Positions 1 to 7,493 are shown, counted from the stretch's first letter. The stretch: 13,611 bases of DNA from Chloroflexi bacterium UBA4733 (GCA_002404055.1 DHIZ01000166.1:280-13890); one strand, 5' to 3'. Numbers and translations are program-made. The notes: generated by a model from the letters alone, not told the origin.

Positions 1-19
1 CCTGGCGAGCGGTGCGAGC

Positions 20-38
20 CGGAGGGGGCCTTCCTCCG
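20..38. other. Short hairpin near left edge, role unclear
   Basis: CGGAGG at 20-25 can pair with CCTCCG at 33-38 around a 7-nt loop. It lies just downstream of the DinB-like gene, which reads leftwards. No T-run follows on either strand, so I do not call it an intrinsic terminator. The remainder of 1-73 shows no gene. Confidence 0.3.
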
Positions 39-73
39 CACTCGACGGGCGGCGGAGTGACCACCAACGCCGT

Positions 74-562
74 TCACCGCCTCACCCCATCCTCCACCGC
101 CGCCTCTCTCGCGCGGCGAATCTGTTCGGCGTGATCGTGGCCATGCGCTGCGTAGATCTCCAGCCAGACCTCGACGCTGTAGCGCCCCACTTCGTTGTGC
201 GTGCCTGCTCGCGCCCATTCCGCCTCGCTCAGTCGATCAAGGATGTCTGCTGTCGTTTGTCTGGCAGCGCGCAGCGCGTCCAGCGAGGCGGCGATTGGGC
301 GGTCGTAGTAGAGGTGGCGCGCGAACGCTTCCTCGTCATAGGCCAGGATGGCCGGCTGCTCCTCAACGAGCAGGCGGCGCAAGCGGATAGCTGAGGTCAT
401 CTCGCTGTCGGCAAGGTGATGCACGATCTCGCGCGCGGTCCACTCGCCGGCAAGCGGGCGGGCATCCAGATCTTCTTCGGTGAGGCCGGCCAGCGCCTCC
501 GTGACCTCCCGGTGGCCGTCCTTGTATTGGGCGAGTAAGCGGCCTCGTTTTGCAGTATCCAT
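74..562 (-). CDS. DinB-superfamily putative metal-dependent protein
   Basis: This 162-aa protein has the size and pattern of the DinB/YfiT-like four-helix-bundle superfamily. An early segment has the W-T-A-R-E-I-V-H-H pattern (W41, H48/H49), and the C-terminal helix carries H140, H142 and H144 followed by a Q-I-R pattern. In the family, one His from the first motif and two from the last helix bind a divalent metal. Members include thiol transferases (mycothiol- or bacillithiol-dependent) and many uncharacterised proteins, and the substrate here cannot be told from sequence. It starts 5 nt after the stop of the 124-aa gene, with an AAGGA-type ribosome site about 11 nt before the ATG, and is the last gene of the YbjQ unit. 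No membrane segment or signal peptide is visible. I am confident of the fold family but not of any reaction. Confidence 0.8.
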   Translation of the reverse strand: MDTAKRGRLLAQYKDGHREVTEALAGLTEEDLDARPLAGEWTAREIVHHLADSEMTSAIRLRRLLVEEQPAILAYDEEAFARHLYYDRPIAASLDALRAARQTTADILDRLSEAEWARAGTHNEVGRYSVEVWLEIYAAHGHDHAEQIRRAREAAVEDGVRR

Positions 563-567
563 GACAC

Positions 568-942
568 TTATCCTTCCGAACTCTGGTCTTCTCCACCTGG
601 CTGAGTGACCACAAGAGGCAATCCGTCGGGCGCTGCCTCCGCTGCCCAGCGGGCGATAAGGGCGAACTGCCCCGCGCCGCGGCGTTCCGTGCCTAGCTCC
701 AGCACATACGGTGCATCAATCAAGCGCCAGCGCTGCAAGGTGCGCTTGAATACTTTCTCTTCGCTGGCCTGCACCATGCGCACGACTCGCTGCAACCGGT
801 TGATGATGCGAGCGAAGTTGCGCCCGCTTTCGCCGAGGTCGCCCAGGCGACCGTCCTGGCTACGCATGATGGCGTCGACGCGCGCCAGGTCGACGGGCGG
901 CATTTCCTTCGGTGGCAGTGCAGCCGGCGGCTCAGTCGGCAA
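568..942 (-). CDS. Hypothetical 124-aa soluble protein in YbjQ unit
   Basis: I do not recognise this gene. The reading frame is open between two well-supported genes, and leaving it out would leave a hole of about 370 nt in an otherwise packed unit. The protein has a Pro-rich first 17 residues, then a charged, probably helical core (about residues 18-75, rich in Arg, Leu and Val), a short region that may be beta-structured around residues 78-115, and an acidic tail. There is no signal peptide, membrane segment or cysteine. The start is uncertain. TTG at 942 overlaps the upstream stop by 11 nt and would allow translational coupling. ATG at 903 has AAGG only about 2 nt ahead, which is too close for a good ribosome site. 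It may act with the YbjQ proteins, but that rests on position alone. Confidence 0.6.
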   Translation of the reverse strand: MPTEPPAALPPKEMPPVDLARVDAIMRSQDGRLGDLGESGRNFARIINRLQRVVRMVQASEEKVFKRTLQRWRLIDAPYVLELGTERRGAGQFALIARWAAEAAPDGLPLVVTQPGGEDQSSEG

Positions 943-1786
943 GCGGCAACACCAGCAGCGGCGGTTCGATCACGTGCTCGGCGCTGATTTCCTCGACGGC
1001 GGTGCCGATGGCGAAGAACTCGATGACGTTGGCGCCCCAGGCGTGCGTGCGCTCGTGAATGTTGGCGCCGACGATGCCGGCGGCTTCCAGCTTCTCCGCC
1101 TCTTGCTGCATGCGCTCCATCGCCAGTTCCCGGCTGTCGTAGAGCGCCTGCGTGTACTGCTCCAACTCGACGTTGCGCGTCATGTTGCGGAAAAAGGCGG
1201 TGACGCCTTGCTGCGCCACGTGATACACGCAGTTGCCCATCACCATGCCCAGCGGTCGGTAACCGGAGCGCAGCAGTACATAGAAATCCTGCCCCGACAG
1301 GTCGCTGGTGAAGGGCTTGCCGGCTTTGTTGTGGAAGCGCCGCGGGTCGTTGCGATGGACGACCGCGGTGCCGATGGCGACGAACTCTGCGACGTGGTTG
1401 CCCCACTCCTTGTGATTCACTTCCAGCCGCACGCCGACGATGCCGTCCGCCCCCAGCGCCGCCGCTTCCTCCTCCATGCGGCTCATGGCGAGTTCCCGGG
1501 CGTGGTACATCGCCTGGGTGAGGACGGTCATCTCCTGGTTCTGGTTCCACATCGATTGCTGGTAGCCGACGTGGTAGATCGAACTGCCGACGACCAAACC
1601 AACCGGATCGAAGCCGGCCTCTTTGACCAGCAAGAACTCGCTGGTGGAAAGGTCGCTGGTGAACAGCTTGCGCTGCTTGCCCTTGCCGCGCATCTCCACC
1701 AGGCGTTCCCGGGCGTGGGCGGGCAGGTTCTGGAAGGCTGCCTCTTCGGCGGCGTTGAGGGCGGTGGGATCGTCAAGCTGGGACAT
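932..1786 (-). CDS. Protein with two tandem YbjQ-type domains
   Basis: This 284-aa protein contains two copies of the YbjQ ("heavy-metal-binding") domain, at about residues 41-144 and 158-265. Each copy opens with F-T-S-D-L-S, then G-[FY]-x-P-[VL]-G-[LM]-V-x-G and [IV]-Y-H-V. Each then has a long acidic helix rich in Met and Glu and ends near F-[VF]-A-I-G-T-A-V. Single YbjQ proteins are about 105 aa and form ring oligomers, and the family's metal role is weakly supported. Only the second copy has a Cys before Y-H-V (N-C-V-Y-H-V); the first has S-S. About 40 helical residues lead the protein, which has no signal peptide, so it is likely cytosolic. The ATG at 1786 is preceded by AAGGGG about 7 nt away. 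The gene lies 24 nt after a second, related gene and overlaps the next, which fits one transcript. Function is unknown. Confidence 0.8.
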   Translation of the reverse strand: MSQLDDPTALNAAEEAAFQNLPAHARERLVEMRGKGKQRKLFTSDLSTSEFLLVKEAGFDPVGLVVGSSIYHVGYQQSMWNQNQEMTVLTQAMYHARELAMSRMEEEAAALGADGIVGVRLEVNHKEWGNHVAEFVAIGTAVVHRNDPRRFHNKAGKPFTSDLSGQDFYVLLRSGYRPLGMVMGNCVYHVAQQGVTAFFRNMTRNVELEQYTQALYDSRELAMERMQQEAEKLEAAGIVGANIHERTHAWGANVIEFFAIGTAVEEISAEHVIEPPLLVLPLAD

Positions 1787-1810
1787 CAGGTTCCCCTTCT
1801 TTGCCGGAGG

Positions 1811-2830
1811 TCATTCAAAGGTAGCGTCGCCGGGCCGGTGGTCGATGGCCAGCAGCCGCCCGTCGCGCAACGATAAAACCGGGACTGTCGCCCGCACCGA
1901 GTGGGCAGTGTCGTCCGATTCGCGGATGGCGGTACCGACCATGCTCAGGGTCAGGTTGTGGTGCTCGCGCTCGTAGGCCGGGTTAACACCGGCACCGGTC
2001 AGGCGAATCTCTTCCAGCTTGCGGGCAAAGCGTACCCCCACCACACCGGTCGCCTCTGCCTGCTGGGCCAGGCCGTGCATCGTCCGCTCCGCGCGGTTCC
2101 GGCACTGCGTCAGCGCCTGACTGAAGTGGCCCAACTCCTGGTTGGACCAACTCTGCGCCGTCCATTCATCCTGCATGCGGGTCAGAATGAACCAGGTGCA
2201 GTGGCCCCAGACCAGGGCGACCGGCTCGTAGCCGGCCCGAGTGAGGCTCCACCATTCCTGGCCGGACAGGTCGGAGAGCCAGGGCACTTTCGGCGCTGCG
2301 CCGGGACCGCGCACGGCGGTGCCGACTAACTGCACCTCGATCTGCTTCTGGCCCCACTCGTGGCGCACCATATCAAAACGCACCCCGACGACGCCGTGCG
2401 CCTTCACCATGCGCGCTTCCTGCGCCATGCGGGTCACAGCCAGCCGGGTGGCCTCGTTGTAGGCGCCGGAGAGTTCCGCCACTTCGCAATCGCTGTAGGC
2501 GGAGGCGTAGGCAGTGCCGACGTGGTACACGCAACTGCCGGTGACGAGGCCCAGGGGCTGATAACCACGCCGCCGCAGCAGACCTGACTCATCGGGCGAG
2601 AGATCGGACGTGAAGGCCAACGATCCTGGCCTGGCGTTCGCCAGTTCGCGCAGCCGTTCTTCGGCGCCGATCGGGATGCCGCCCTGCTGCAAGCGAACCG
2701 CATCCTGCTCCTGCCGGTAGCGCGCCGATGCCGCCCGCTCCGCCGTCAGTACCTGCAAAGCGTCGCGTTGCCGCTTCTGTTCAGCCGCAGCCGCCTCTTC
2801 GGCCGGGGTCTTGTGTCGCCAGAAGTCCAT
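1811..2830 (-). CDS. Second, longer tandem YbjQ-type domain protein
   Basis: This 339-aa protein is a relative of the neighbouring 284-aa one. It starts with a charged, probably coiled helix (about residues 8-50). A well-kept YbjQ copy follows at about 72-174 (F-T-S-D-L-S, G-Y-Q-P-L-G-L-V, S-C-V-Y-H-V-G). A second, more diverged copy spans about 184-303: it keeps S-D-L-S and G-Y-E-P but has H-C-T-W-F in place of the Y-H-V motif and an insert near residues 270-290. A C-terminal tail of about 35 residues follows. There are no membrane segments. The ATG at 2830 has AAGGGGG about 10 nt upstream. It is probably the first gene of the four-gene unit, and I could not identify a convincing promoter in the roughly 45 nt between its start and the palindrome. 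The heavy-metal label is inherited from the family and should not be read as a function. Confidence 0.78.
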   Translation of the reverse strand: MDFWRHKTPAEEAAAAEQKRQRDALQVLTAERAASARYRQEQDAVRLQQGGIPIGAEERLRELANARPGSLAFTSDLSPDESGLLRRRGYQPLGLVTGSCVYHVGTAYASAYSDCEVAELSGAYNEATRLAVTRMAQEARMVKAHGVVGVRFDMVRHEWGQKQIEVQLVGTAVRGPGAAPKVPWLSDLSGQEWWSLTRAGYEPVALVWGHCTWFILTRMQDEWTAQSWSNQELGHFSQALTQCRNRAERTMHGLAQQAEATGVVGVRFARKLEEIRLTGAGVNPAYEREHHNLTLSMVGTAIRESDDTAHSVRATVPVLSLRDGRLLAIDHRPGDATFE

Positions 2831-2875
2831 CAGCCGTCGGTCCCCCTTCGGTTTGGTGGTAATTCGGCAAGGACT

Positions 2876-2983
2876 CCCGGCGACTGAAGTCGCGGGCTAG
2901 AACGAGCGAAGCCCGCCTTCGCGGGCTGACCTAGTCCGCGAAGGCGGACTTCGCTGGTGTAGCCCGCGACTTCAGTCGCCGGG
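2876..2983. repeat. Nested palindrome of four hairpins (REP/MITE-like)
   Basis: The outer arms, 2876-2899 and 2960-2983, are perfect 24-bp inverted repeats beginning CCCGGCGACTGAAG. Each arm also contains its own hairpin (GCGACT-GA-AGTCGC on the left, and its complement on the right). Inside lie two more hairpins, AGCCCGC-CTTC-GCGGGCT at 2910-2927 and AGTCCGC-GAAG-GCGGACT at 2933-2950, which are also inverted copies of each other apart from two bases. The whole can fold as one long stem or as four small hairpins. It sits between two same-direction units, downstream of the Wzz gene and upstream of the YbjQ genes. The sequence resembles dispersed intergenic palindromes of GC-rich bacteria, and only one copy is in this window. 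It might end or stabilise transcripts. No transposase is adjacent. Confidence 0.85.
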
Positions 2984-3064
2984 CGAGCGGTGATAGACCT
3001 ACCCCTTCGGATCGCTACCGCCCTATCCGTTCCCACCGCCCTCCACCTCCGCATTCGTCGCTCA
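2984..3064. other. Intergenic stretch with no recognisable feature
   Basis: Together with 2831-2875 and the palindrome, this makes a 234-nt gap without a credible gene. The stretch is C-rich on the plus strand. I see no T-tract terminator for the polysaccharide unit and no clear promoter for the YbjQ unit. An open frame that crosses the region on the minus strand is Arg-rich, runs through the palindrome and overlaps the Wzz gene, so it is not annotated. Confidence 0.5.
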
Positions 3065-3886
3065 CTACCGAACCGAGACAGGCTCTCGCTCCGTTGTCGC
3101 TCTTCGCGCCACAGTCGTGGGTCCCACCGCCGGCGCCACGACCGTGCCCAGGACGGGCACACCCAGCATCTCGCGTACGTCGTAGGTATCATACAACCGA
3201 TCATCAAAGTAGTGCAGGATCAGGACAATCGCCAGCGCCGCCACCAGGCCAACGGCCGTGCGTAGCAGCCAGGAGAGTCCCTCATGCAGACGGCTGGGCT
3301 TCAGGGTGATATGCGGGGCGTCGGACACGCCGACACTCACCGTTGCGATCTGTGGGGGCGCCTGACCCTGGCCGGTCTGCGCCTGCGTCAGTTGGGCGAA
3401 GATGAGGGAGCCTTGCTGCTTCACGATCTGATCTGCCGCGGCGGCGATAGCCAGTGCCTCGTTGCGCGTGCTGGCCTGGACCTGTATCTGCAGCAGTCGG
3501 TTGATGCGGTTGATCGTGAACTGCTTGCTCAGCCGTTGCGCATCGTCAATCGTCTTGAACTTAGCGGCAAAGGCCTTGACGTCGGCCTGCGGTGACTGCT
3601 TCAGGGTGGCGATGACCTGTTCGCTGAAGGTTGTGCCTTCGATCACGCCCGTGAAGTCGTCTAGGATGAACTGCGCCGCTAGCTCCTGGTAATAGGGAGG
3701 GTAGTAATAGGTTGTGGCGTTGGCCCCCTGCGGCGAGATCGGGTCGATCAGCAGTTCCGTGCTGGCCGTGTAACTACTCGGCGCGATGAGGGCATAGACA
3801 GCGCTCACCAGGGCCGTCAGCGCGACAATGGCCACGATCAGCCGCAAGCGGCGACGAATAACCAGTCCGTAGCGGTCCAGTTCCAT
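3065..3886 (-). CDS. Wzz-type polysaccharide chain-length protein, no kinase
   Basis: This 273-aa membrane protein has the layout of polysaccharide co-polymerases, which set the length of surface or exopolysaccharide chains by working with the polymerase and export machinery. It has a short cytosolic N-terminus, a first membrane helix at about 16-35, and a large extracytoplasmic domain at about 36-206 with a Tyr/Pro-rich patch near 60-66 and a Gln/Ala-rich helical part. A K-P-S motif comes just before a second membrane helix at about 207-226. The C-terminal tail has the L-G-V-P-V-L-G-T pattern that often leads into a tyrosine-kinase domain, but the protein stops soon after. No Walker motif or Tyr cluster is present. 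It starts 3 nt after the sugar transferase stop, with GAGGAG 11 nt before the ATG, and is the last gene of its unit. A partner kinase may be encoded elsewhere. Confidence 0.85.
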   Translation of the reverse strand: MELDRYGLVIRRRLRLIVAIVALTALVSAVYALIAPSSYTASTELLIDPISPQGANATTYYYPPYYQELAAQFILDDFTGVIEGTTFSEQVIATLKQSPQADVKAFAAKFKTIDDAQRLSKQFTINRINRLLQIQVQASTRNEALAIAAAADQIVKQQGSLIFAQLTQAQTGQGQAPPQIATVSVGVSDAPHITLKPSRLHEGLSWLLRTAVGLVAALAIVLILHYFDDRLYDTYDVREMLGVPVLGTVVAPAVGPTTVARRATTEREPVSVR

Positions 3887-3889
3887 ACG

Positions 3890-5374
3890 CTAGTACGCTC
3901 CTCTACCGGACAGGACTGCTGGAATCGTTTGGAGCAGGATTTTCAGGTCCAGTCCCGGCGACCAGTTCTCGATATAGTACAGGTCAAGTAATACCATCTC
4001 GTCGAAGATCAAGTCACTCCGCCCGCTGACCTGCCAGAGACCCGTTAGGCCAGGCGTCACTTCCAGACGCCCTTTCATCCAATCCTCGTAGACGTCGTAC
4101 TCGCGTGCCAGCGGCGGCCGCGGTCCGACCAGGCTCATATCACCGCGCAGCACGTTGAACAACTGCAGCGCTTCATCGAAACTGAGCCGGCGCATGAGGC
4201 GACCGATGCGCGTGCGGCGCGGATCGTGGCGGGACTTGAAGATGATCCGCCCGGCCTCATTCTGTGCTTGCACCTGCTCCAACAGGGCATCGGCATTCTG
4301 CACCATGGAGCGGAACTTGTAGAACCGGAAGGGGCGTCCACCCTTGCCAATGCGGATCTGGGGCACGATCGCCGGTCCCGGACTGTCCAATTTTATGGCA
4401 ACAGCCATAATTAGCATGGGGATGGCCAGCACGACCATACCGAGACCAGCCACCAGGATGTCGGTACCCCGCTTCAGCCACAGGTTAGGACCCTGTAGCG
4501 GGTTTTCGCGCAGGCCGAGCAGCGGGATGCCGCCCAGGTTATCGACGTCCAGCCGGGCTAGACTCATCTCCAGCATGTCCGGCACCACGGCGAAATCGGC
4601 GCCACAATCCTTGCATTCGGCCAGAACTCGCACGATCTGGTCGTGAGCGCTGGCCGGCAAGGCGATGATGACCTGGTCGATCCGCTGCTCCCGCAGTACC
4701 GCTCGCGCCTGCGCCACGCTGCCCAGCGCGCGAAAACGCCCGAAGTCCGGCGGCGTATCGCGTTCCCCTAGGAAGCCGGCTACCCGATAGCCGAGCGCCG
4801 GGTTGCCGGCGATGCGCTGCAAGAGCATCTTGGCGACGTTACTCTCCCCGATGACCAGCACGTTGCGCACGTCCAGTCCACGCCGGTACCGAGCCATCTG
4901 CACGGAGCGCACCATCAGACGGGCCAGGCCGAGGGTGACGATGGCTGCCAGCACCATGTACAGGAAAACGAAGCGCGACTGCGACGGTGGCCGCAGCACA
5001 AAGCTGAGGGCGGCGATGATGCCGCCGGTGAGGATAGTGGAGCGAACGATGATACCCAACTGGTCGAACGTTGCCGGCTGCCGGCGGCGGCGGTAGATGC
5101 CCTCCACCTGCAGCAGCACCATCAGGAAGGCCCAGAACCAGAGCTGAATCTGCCAGTAGTCTCCCAGGGAACTCCAGTTCTCCGGCGTCACCTTGCCGCC
5201 GATGCTGAGCGGATAGCGCGCCACGTAGGAGGCGGCAAACGAGGCGTTAATCAGCACGCTGTCGATGAAGAGCCAGGCCAGCAACGGCAGGCCAACGGCG
5301 CGGCGAGCGACGACTGGGCGGCTCAGGGCCGCATACTCGCCGGTGAGCGCCGAGTCCCGGAGCGTCACACCCAT
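3890..5374 (-). CDS. Polyprenyl-phosphate sugar-1-phosphate transferase (WbaP-like)
   Basis: This 494-aa enzyme matches the two-part priming transferases that move a hexose-1-phosphate from a nucleotide sugar onto undecaprenyl phosphate, the first membrane step of exopolysaccharide synthesis. The N-terminal half has about four membrane helices (near 26-49, 75-91, 106-127 and 134-153). A Rossmann-like CoA_binding_3 domain follows at about 170-245 (N-V-L-V-I-G-E-S-N). The catalytic half has one further hydrophobic helix (about 305-328), K-F-R-S-M at 353-357, the D400-E401 pair, N-V-L-R-G-D-M-S-L-V-G-P-R-P to residue 420, and G-L-T-G-L-W-Q-V-S-G-R at 442-452. The family usually reads D-E-L-P-Q; here it is D-E-A-L-Q. 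The frame is open up to 5767, but that extension lies inside the upstream glycosyltransferase gene. The ATG at 5374, one base after that gene's stop, with a GGGAAGGG site upstream, is the natural start. The sugar (glucose, galactose or other) cannot be decided. Confidence 0.92.
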   Translation of the reverse strand: MGVTLRDSALTGEYAALSRPVVARRAVGLPLLAWLFIDSVLINASFAASYVARYPLSIGGKVTPENWSSLGDYWQIQLWFWAFLMVLLQVEGIYRRRRQPATFDQLGIIVRSTILTGGIIAALSFVLRPPSQSRFVFLYMVLAAIVTLGLARLMVRSVQMARYRRGLDVRNVLVIGESNVAKMLLQRIAGNPALGYRVAGFLGERDTPPDFGRFRALGSVAQARAVLREQRIDQVIIALPASAHDQIVRVLAECKDCGADFAVVPDMLEMSLARLDVDNLGGIPLLGLRENPLQGPNLWLKRGTDILVAGLGMVVLAIPMLIMAVAIKLDSPGPAIVPQIRIGKGGRPFRFYKFRSMVQNADALLEQVQAQNEAGRIIFKSRHDPRRTRIGRLMRRLSFDEALQLFNVLRGDMSLVGPRPPLAREYDVYEDWMKGRLEVTPGLTGLWQVSGRSDLIFDEMVLLDLYYIENWSPGLDLKILLQTIPAVLSGRGAY

Positions 5375-5375
5375 C

Positions 5376-6518
5376 TCATCCGGCCCTTCCCGCGTCCGCA
5401 TAGGCCGTGAGCACAGCCTGTGCCGTCCGCTCCCAGGTGAACCGGGCGGCTTGCGCGTAGCCGCGCCGCCGTAACTCCAGCCGGTAATCCGGGTTGTCCG
5501 CCAGTCGCCCCATGGCGAGCGCCAGCGCCTCCACGTCGAAGGGATCGAACAGCTCGGCGGCATCCCCCGCCGCTTCCGGCAGGCAGGAGGCAGTGGAGGA
5601 GAGCACGGGAGTGCCGCACGCCATTGCCTCCACGATCGGGAAACCGAAGCCCTCGTAGAGCGACGGGAACACCATGACTTCGGCAGCAGCGTACCACAGC
5701 GGCGCCTCGTCGGGCGGCGCGAATCCGACAAAATGGACACTGCCCTCGACATTTTCCTGCCGGGCATGCTGGAGCAGTCCCTCGTAGAGCCAGCCTTTGC
5801 CGCCGACGAGCATCAGCGCGTGCGTCTGGCCGCTGGCGCGCTTGAACCGAGCGAAAGCCGAAATCAGGCGCTCCAGATTCTTGCGCGGTTGGAGGGTACC
5901 GACATGCACGAAGAAACGCTCCGGCAAGCCGTGGCGGCGTCGGAATTGCTGCACAGCCTCCGGAGGCTTGGGTCGATAGAGTTCTGTCACGCCGGGGTAG
6001 ACCGTACGCACCCGTGCCGGCGACACGCCCAATAGGGCGATCACATCCCGCCGCGTGTGCTCACTGTCCGTCAACACCAGGCGCGCCCGGCGGGCCGAAA
6101 AGCTGGTCAGCGCCGCTTGATAGCGCCGTTTTGCCCGAGAAAAGGTGCCCGGGAAGCGCAGGAAGGATAGGTCGTGAATGGTCAATACCGCCGGCACCGG
6201 CAAGAGCAGCGGCAGCACGTTGACCGGCGAGTGCAACAGGTCGATGCCCCGCGTCGCCAGCAGTGGCGGCTGGAGCAGTTGCTCCCAGAGGATGCGCACG
6301 GCAGGCCGCTCTGTCGGCAACACTGTCGTGTGCAAGGCAACGCCGGCACGCAGCACTAGCGACTCCGGCCGGGCCGCCGGTCCCACGAAGGCCGTGATAC
6401 GCTCTACCGGCGGCGTTGCCTGAAGGTGCCTGAGCACCTGATAGATGTACTGACTGACCCCGGCGTTGCGGTAGCTACCGGCGAGCGATATGAGCTGCGC
6501 GTTGATACCGACATGCAC
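5376..6518 (-). CDS. GT4-family glycosyltransferase
   Basis: This 380-aa protein is a GT-B fold, retaining glycosyltransferase of family GT4. The N-terminal acceptor domain contains the usual G-V-S-Q-Y region (about 20-24) and I-H-D-L-S at about 114-118. The C-terminal donor domain has V-G-T-L-Q-P-R-K-N-L-E at 206-216, L-M-L-V-G-G, and the E-x7-E motif E289-G-F-G-F-P-I-V-E297 followed by A-M-A-C-G-T-P-V. Its overall look is close to mannosyl- and rhamnosyltransferases of O-antigen and exopolysaccharide clusters, but donor and acceptor are not determined by these motifs. It probably works at the cytosolic face of the membrane on the lipid-linked sugar made by the downstream-encoded priming enzyme. 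Start is GTG at 6518, 9 nt after the ilvE stop. The ATG 4 nt further on is out of frame. The stop is separated by one base from the next ATG, so translation is likely coupled. Confidence 0.92.
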   Translation of the reverse strand: MHVGINAQLISLAGSYRNAGVSQYIYQVLRHLQATPPVERITAFVGPAARPESLVLRAGVALHTTVLPTERPAVRILWEQLLQPPLLATRGIDLLHSPVNVLPLLLPVPAVLTIHDLSFLRFPGTFSRAKRRYQAALTSFSARRARLVLTDSEHTRRDVIALLGVSPARVRTVYPGVTELYRPKPPEAVQQFRRRHGLPERFFVHVGTLQPRKNLERLISAFARFKRASGQTHALMLVGGKGWLYEGLLQHARQENVEGSVHFVGFAPPDEAPLWYAAAEVMVFPSLYEGFGFPIVEAMACGTPVLSSTASCLPEAAGDAAELFDPFDVEALALAMGRLADNPDYRLELRRRGYAQAARFTWERTAQAVLTAYADAGRAG

Positions 6519-6527
6519 GGCGCAGCG

Positions 6528-7493
6528 TCAGACGGGAACGGCGACAGGCGTCTCGTCGGTGCTGCGCACAGCGGCGTAGACCGGGCTGCACCACTGCCGG
6601 TAGCGCGCATCGCGCCCGCGCACGATGTCGAAGTAGGCTCGTTGCAGGCGCCTGGTGACGTCACCAACACGCCCGGTACCGACCGCCCGGCGGTCGATCT
6701 CTACCACCGGCGACACCTGCGCGCCGGTGCCGCAGAGGAAGACCTCATCAGCAACGTAGAGTTCGCTGCGATCAATGGAGCGCTCCACTACCGGTACGTT
6801 CAGCAGCTCCTGCGCCAACTGGATGACGGTACTGCGCGTGATGCCCTCCAAAATGTTGTCGCTGGCCGGCGGCGTGATCAGGCTACCGTGGCGCAGCAGG
6901 AAGATGTTCTCCGCGCTGCCTTCTGAGACGTGGCCATCGTGGGTGAGCATGATCGCCTCATCGAAACCGCCCTCTTCCGCCTCCGTCTTGGCAAGGGCGG
7001 AGTTGATGTAGATGCCGGTGACCTTGGCGCGCGCCGGCGCCACGTTGTCGTCCACCCGTCGCCAGGAAGAGACCATGCAGCGCGTGCCGGCGTCGATATC
7101 GATGTAGGCGCCAAAGGGGACGACGAACATGGTGATCGCTGACGTCAGACCGTTCAGCCGCACGCCGACCTTCTCGTCCTTCAGGTAGACGATGGGCCGC
7201 ACGTAGCAGTCTTCCCGAAAGCCGTCGTGGCGCACCAGTTCGCAGGCGATCCGGCAGAGTTCCTCTGTCGTCTCCTTGATCGTCATGCGCAGAATCTTGG
7301 CCGAATCACGCAGGCGATCGAAGTGCTCGGCAAGACGGAACAGGTAGATTTGCTCCTCCTCGGCGTTCCAGTAGCCCCGAATCCCCTCAAAGCAGCCGGT
7401 GCCGTAGTTGAAGGCGTGCGTGACGACACTGACCTTAGCCTCGGCGAGCGGAACGATTTTTCCCTCAAAGTAGGCAAAGGCCTGGTCGGTCAT
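6528..7493 (-). CDS. ilvE: Branched-chain amino acid aminotransferase
   Basis: This 321-aa PLP enzyme of fold type IV catalyses the reversible transamination between Leu/Ile/Val and their 2-keto acids with 2-oxoglutarate, the last step of branched-chain amino acid synthesis. Visible marks are Y-F-E-G near the N-terminus, N-Y-G-T-G-C-F-E-G-I-R-G-Y at 29-41, the PLP lysine K157 in A-R-A-K-V-T-G, S-E-G-S-A-E-N-I-F at 190-198, and I-T-R-S around 218-221. These fit the IlvE subgroup better than D-amino acid aminotransferase or PabC, though substrate range is inferred. The frame extends 9 codons further, but ATG at 7493 has GGGAGG about 6 nt upstream and matches the usual N-terminus. It is the first gene of the unit that continues into exopolysaccharide genes, which is unusual company. 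No T-box or leader peptide with branched-chain codons is seen upstream. Confidence 0.93.
   Translation of the reverse strand: MTDQAFAYFEGKIVPLAEAKVSVVTHAFNYGTGCFEGIRGYWNAEEEQIYLFRLAEHFDRLRDSAKILRMTIKETTEELCRIACELVRHDGFREDCYVRPIVYLKDEKVGVRLNGLTSAITMFVVPFGAYIDIDAGTRCMVSSWRRVDDNVAPARAKVTGIYINSALAKTEAEEGGFDEAIMLTHDGHVSEGSAENIFLLRHGSLITPPASDNILEGITRSTVIQLAQELLNVPVVERSIDRSELYVADEVFLCGTGAQVSPVVEIDRRAVGTGRVGDVTRRLQRAYFDIVRGRDARYRQWCSPVYAAVRSTDETPVAVPV

Noticed and set aside
605..1876. A 423-codon open frame on the plus strand
   Set aside because: It lies antisense to the 124-aa, YbjQ and neighbouring genes. Its product is His/Arg/Val-rich with no domain, as expected from a GC-rich shadow frame, while the minus strand shows clear YbjQ repeats.
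2830..3207. A 125-codon minus-strand frame across the palindrome
   Set aside because: It is Arg-rich, reads through the palindrome and overlaps the Wzz gene out of frame. No ribosome site or domain is seen.
5375..5767. N-terminal extension of the sugar transferase frame by 131 codons
   Set aside because: The extension is an Arg/Ser/Pro-rich out-of-frame reading of the glycosyltransferase C-terminal domain. The ATG at 5374 has a ribosome site and a normal family N-terminus.
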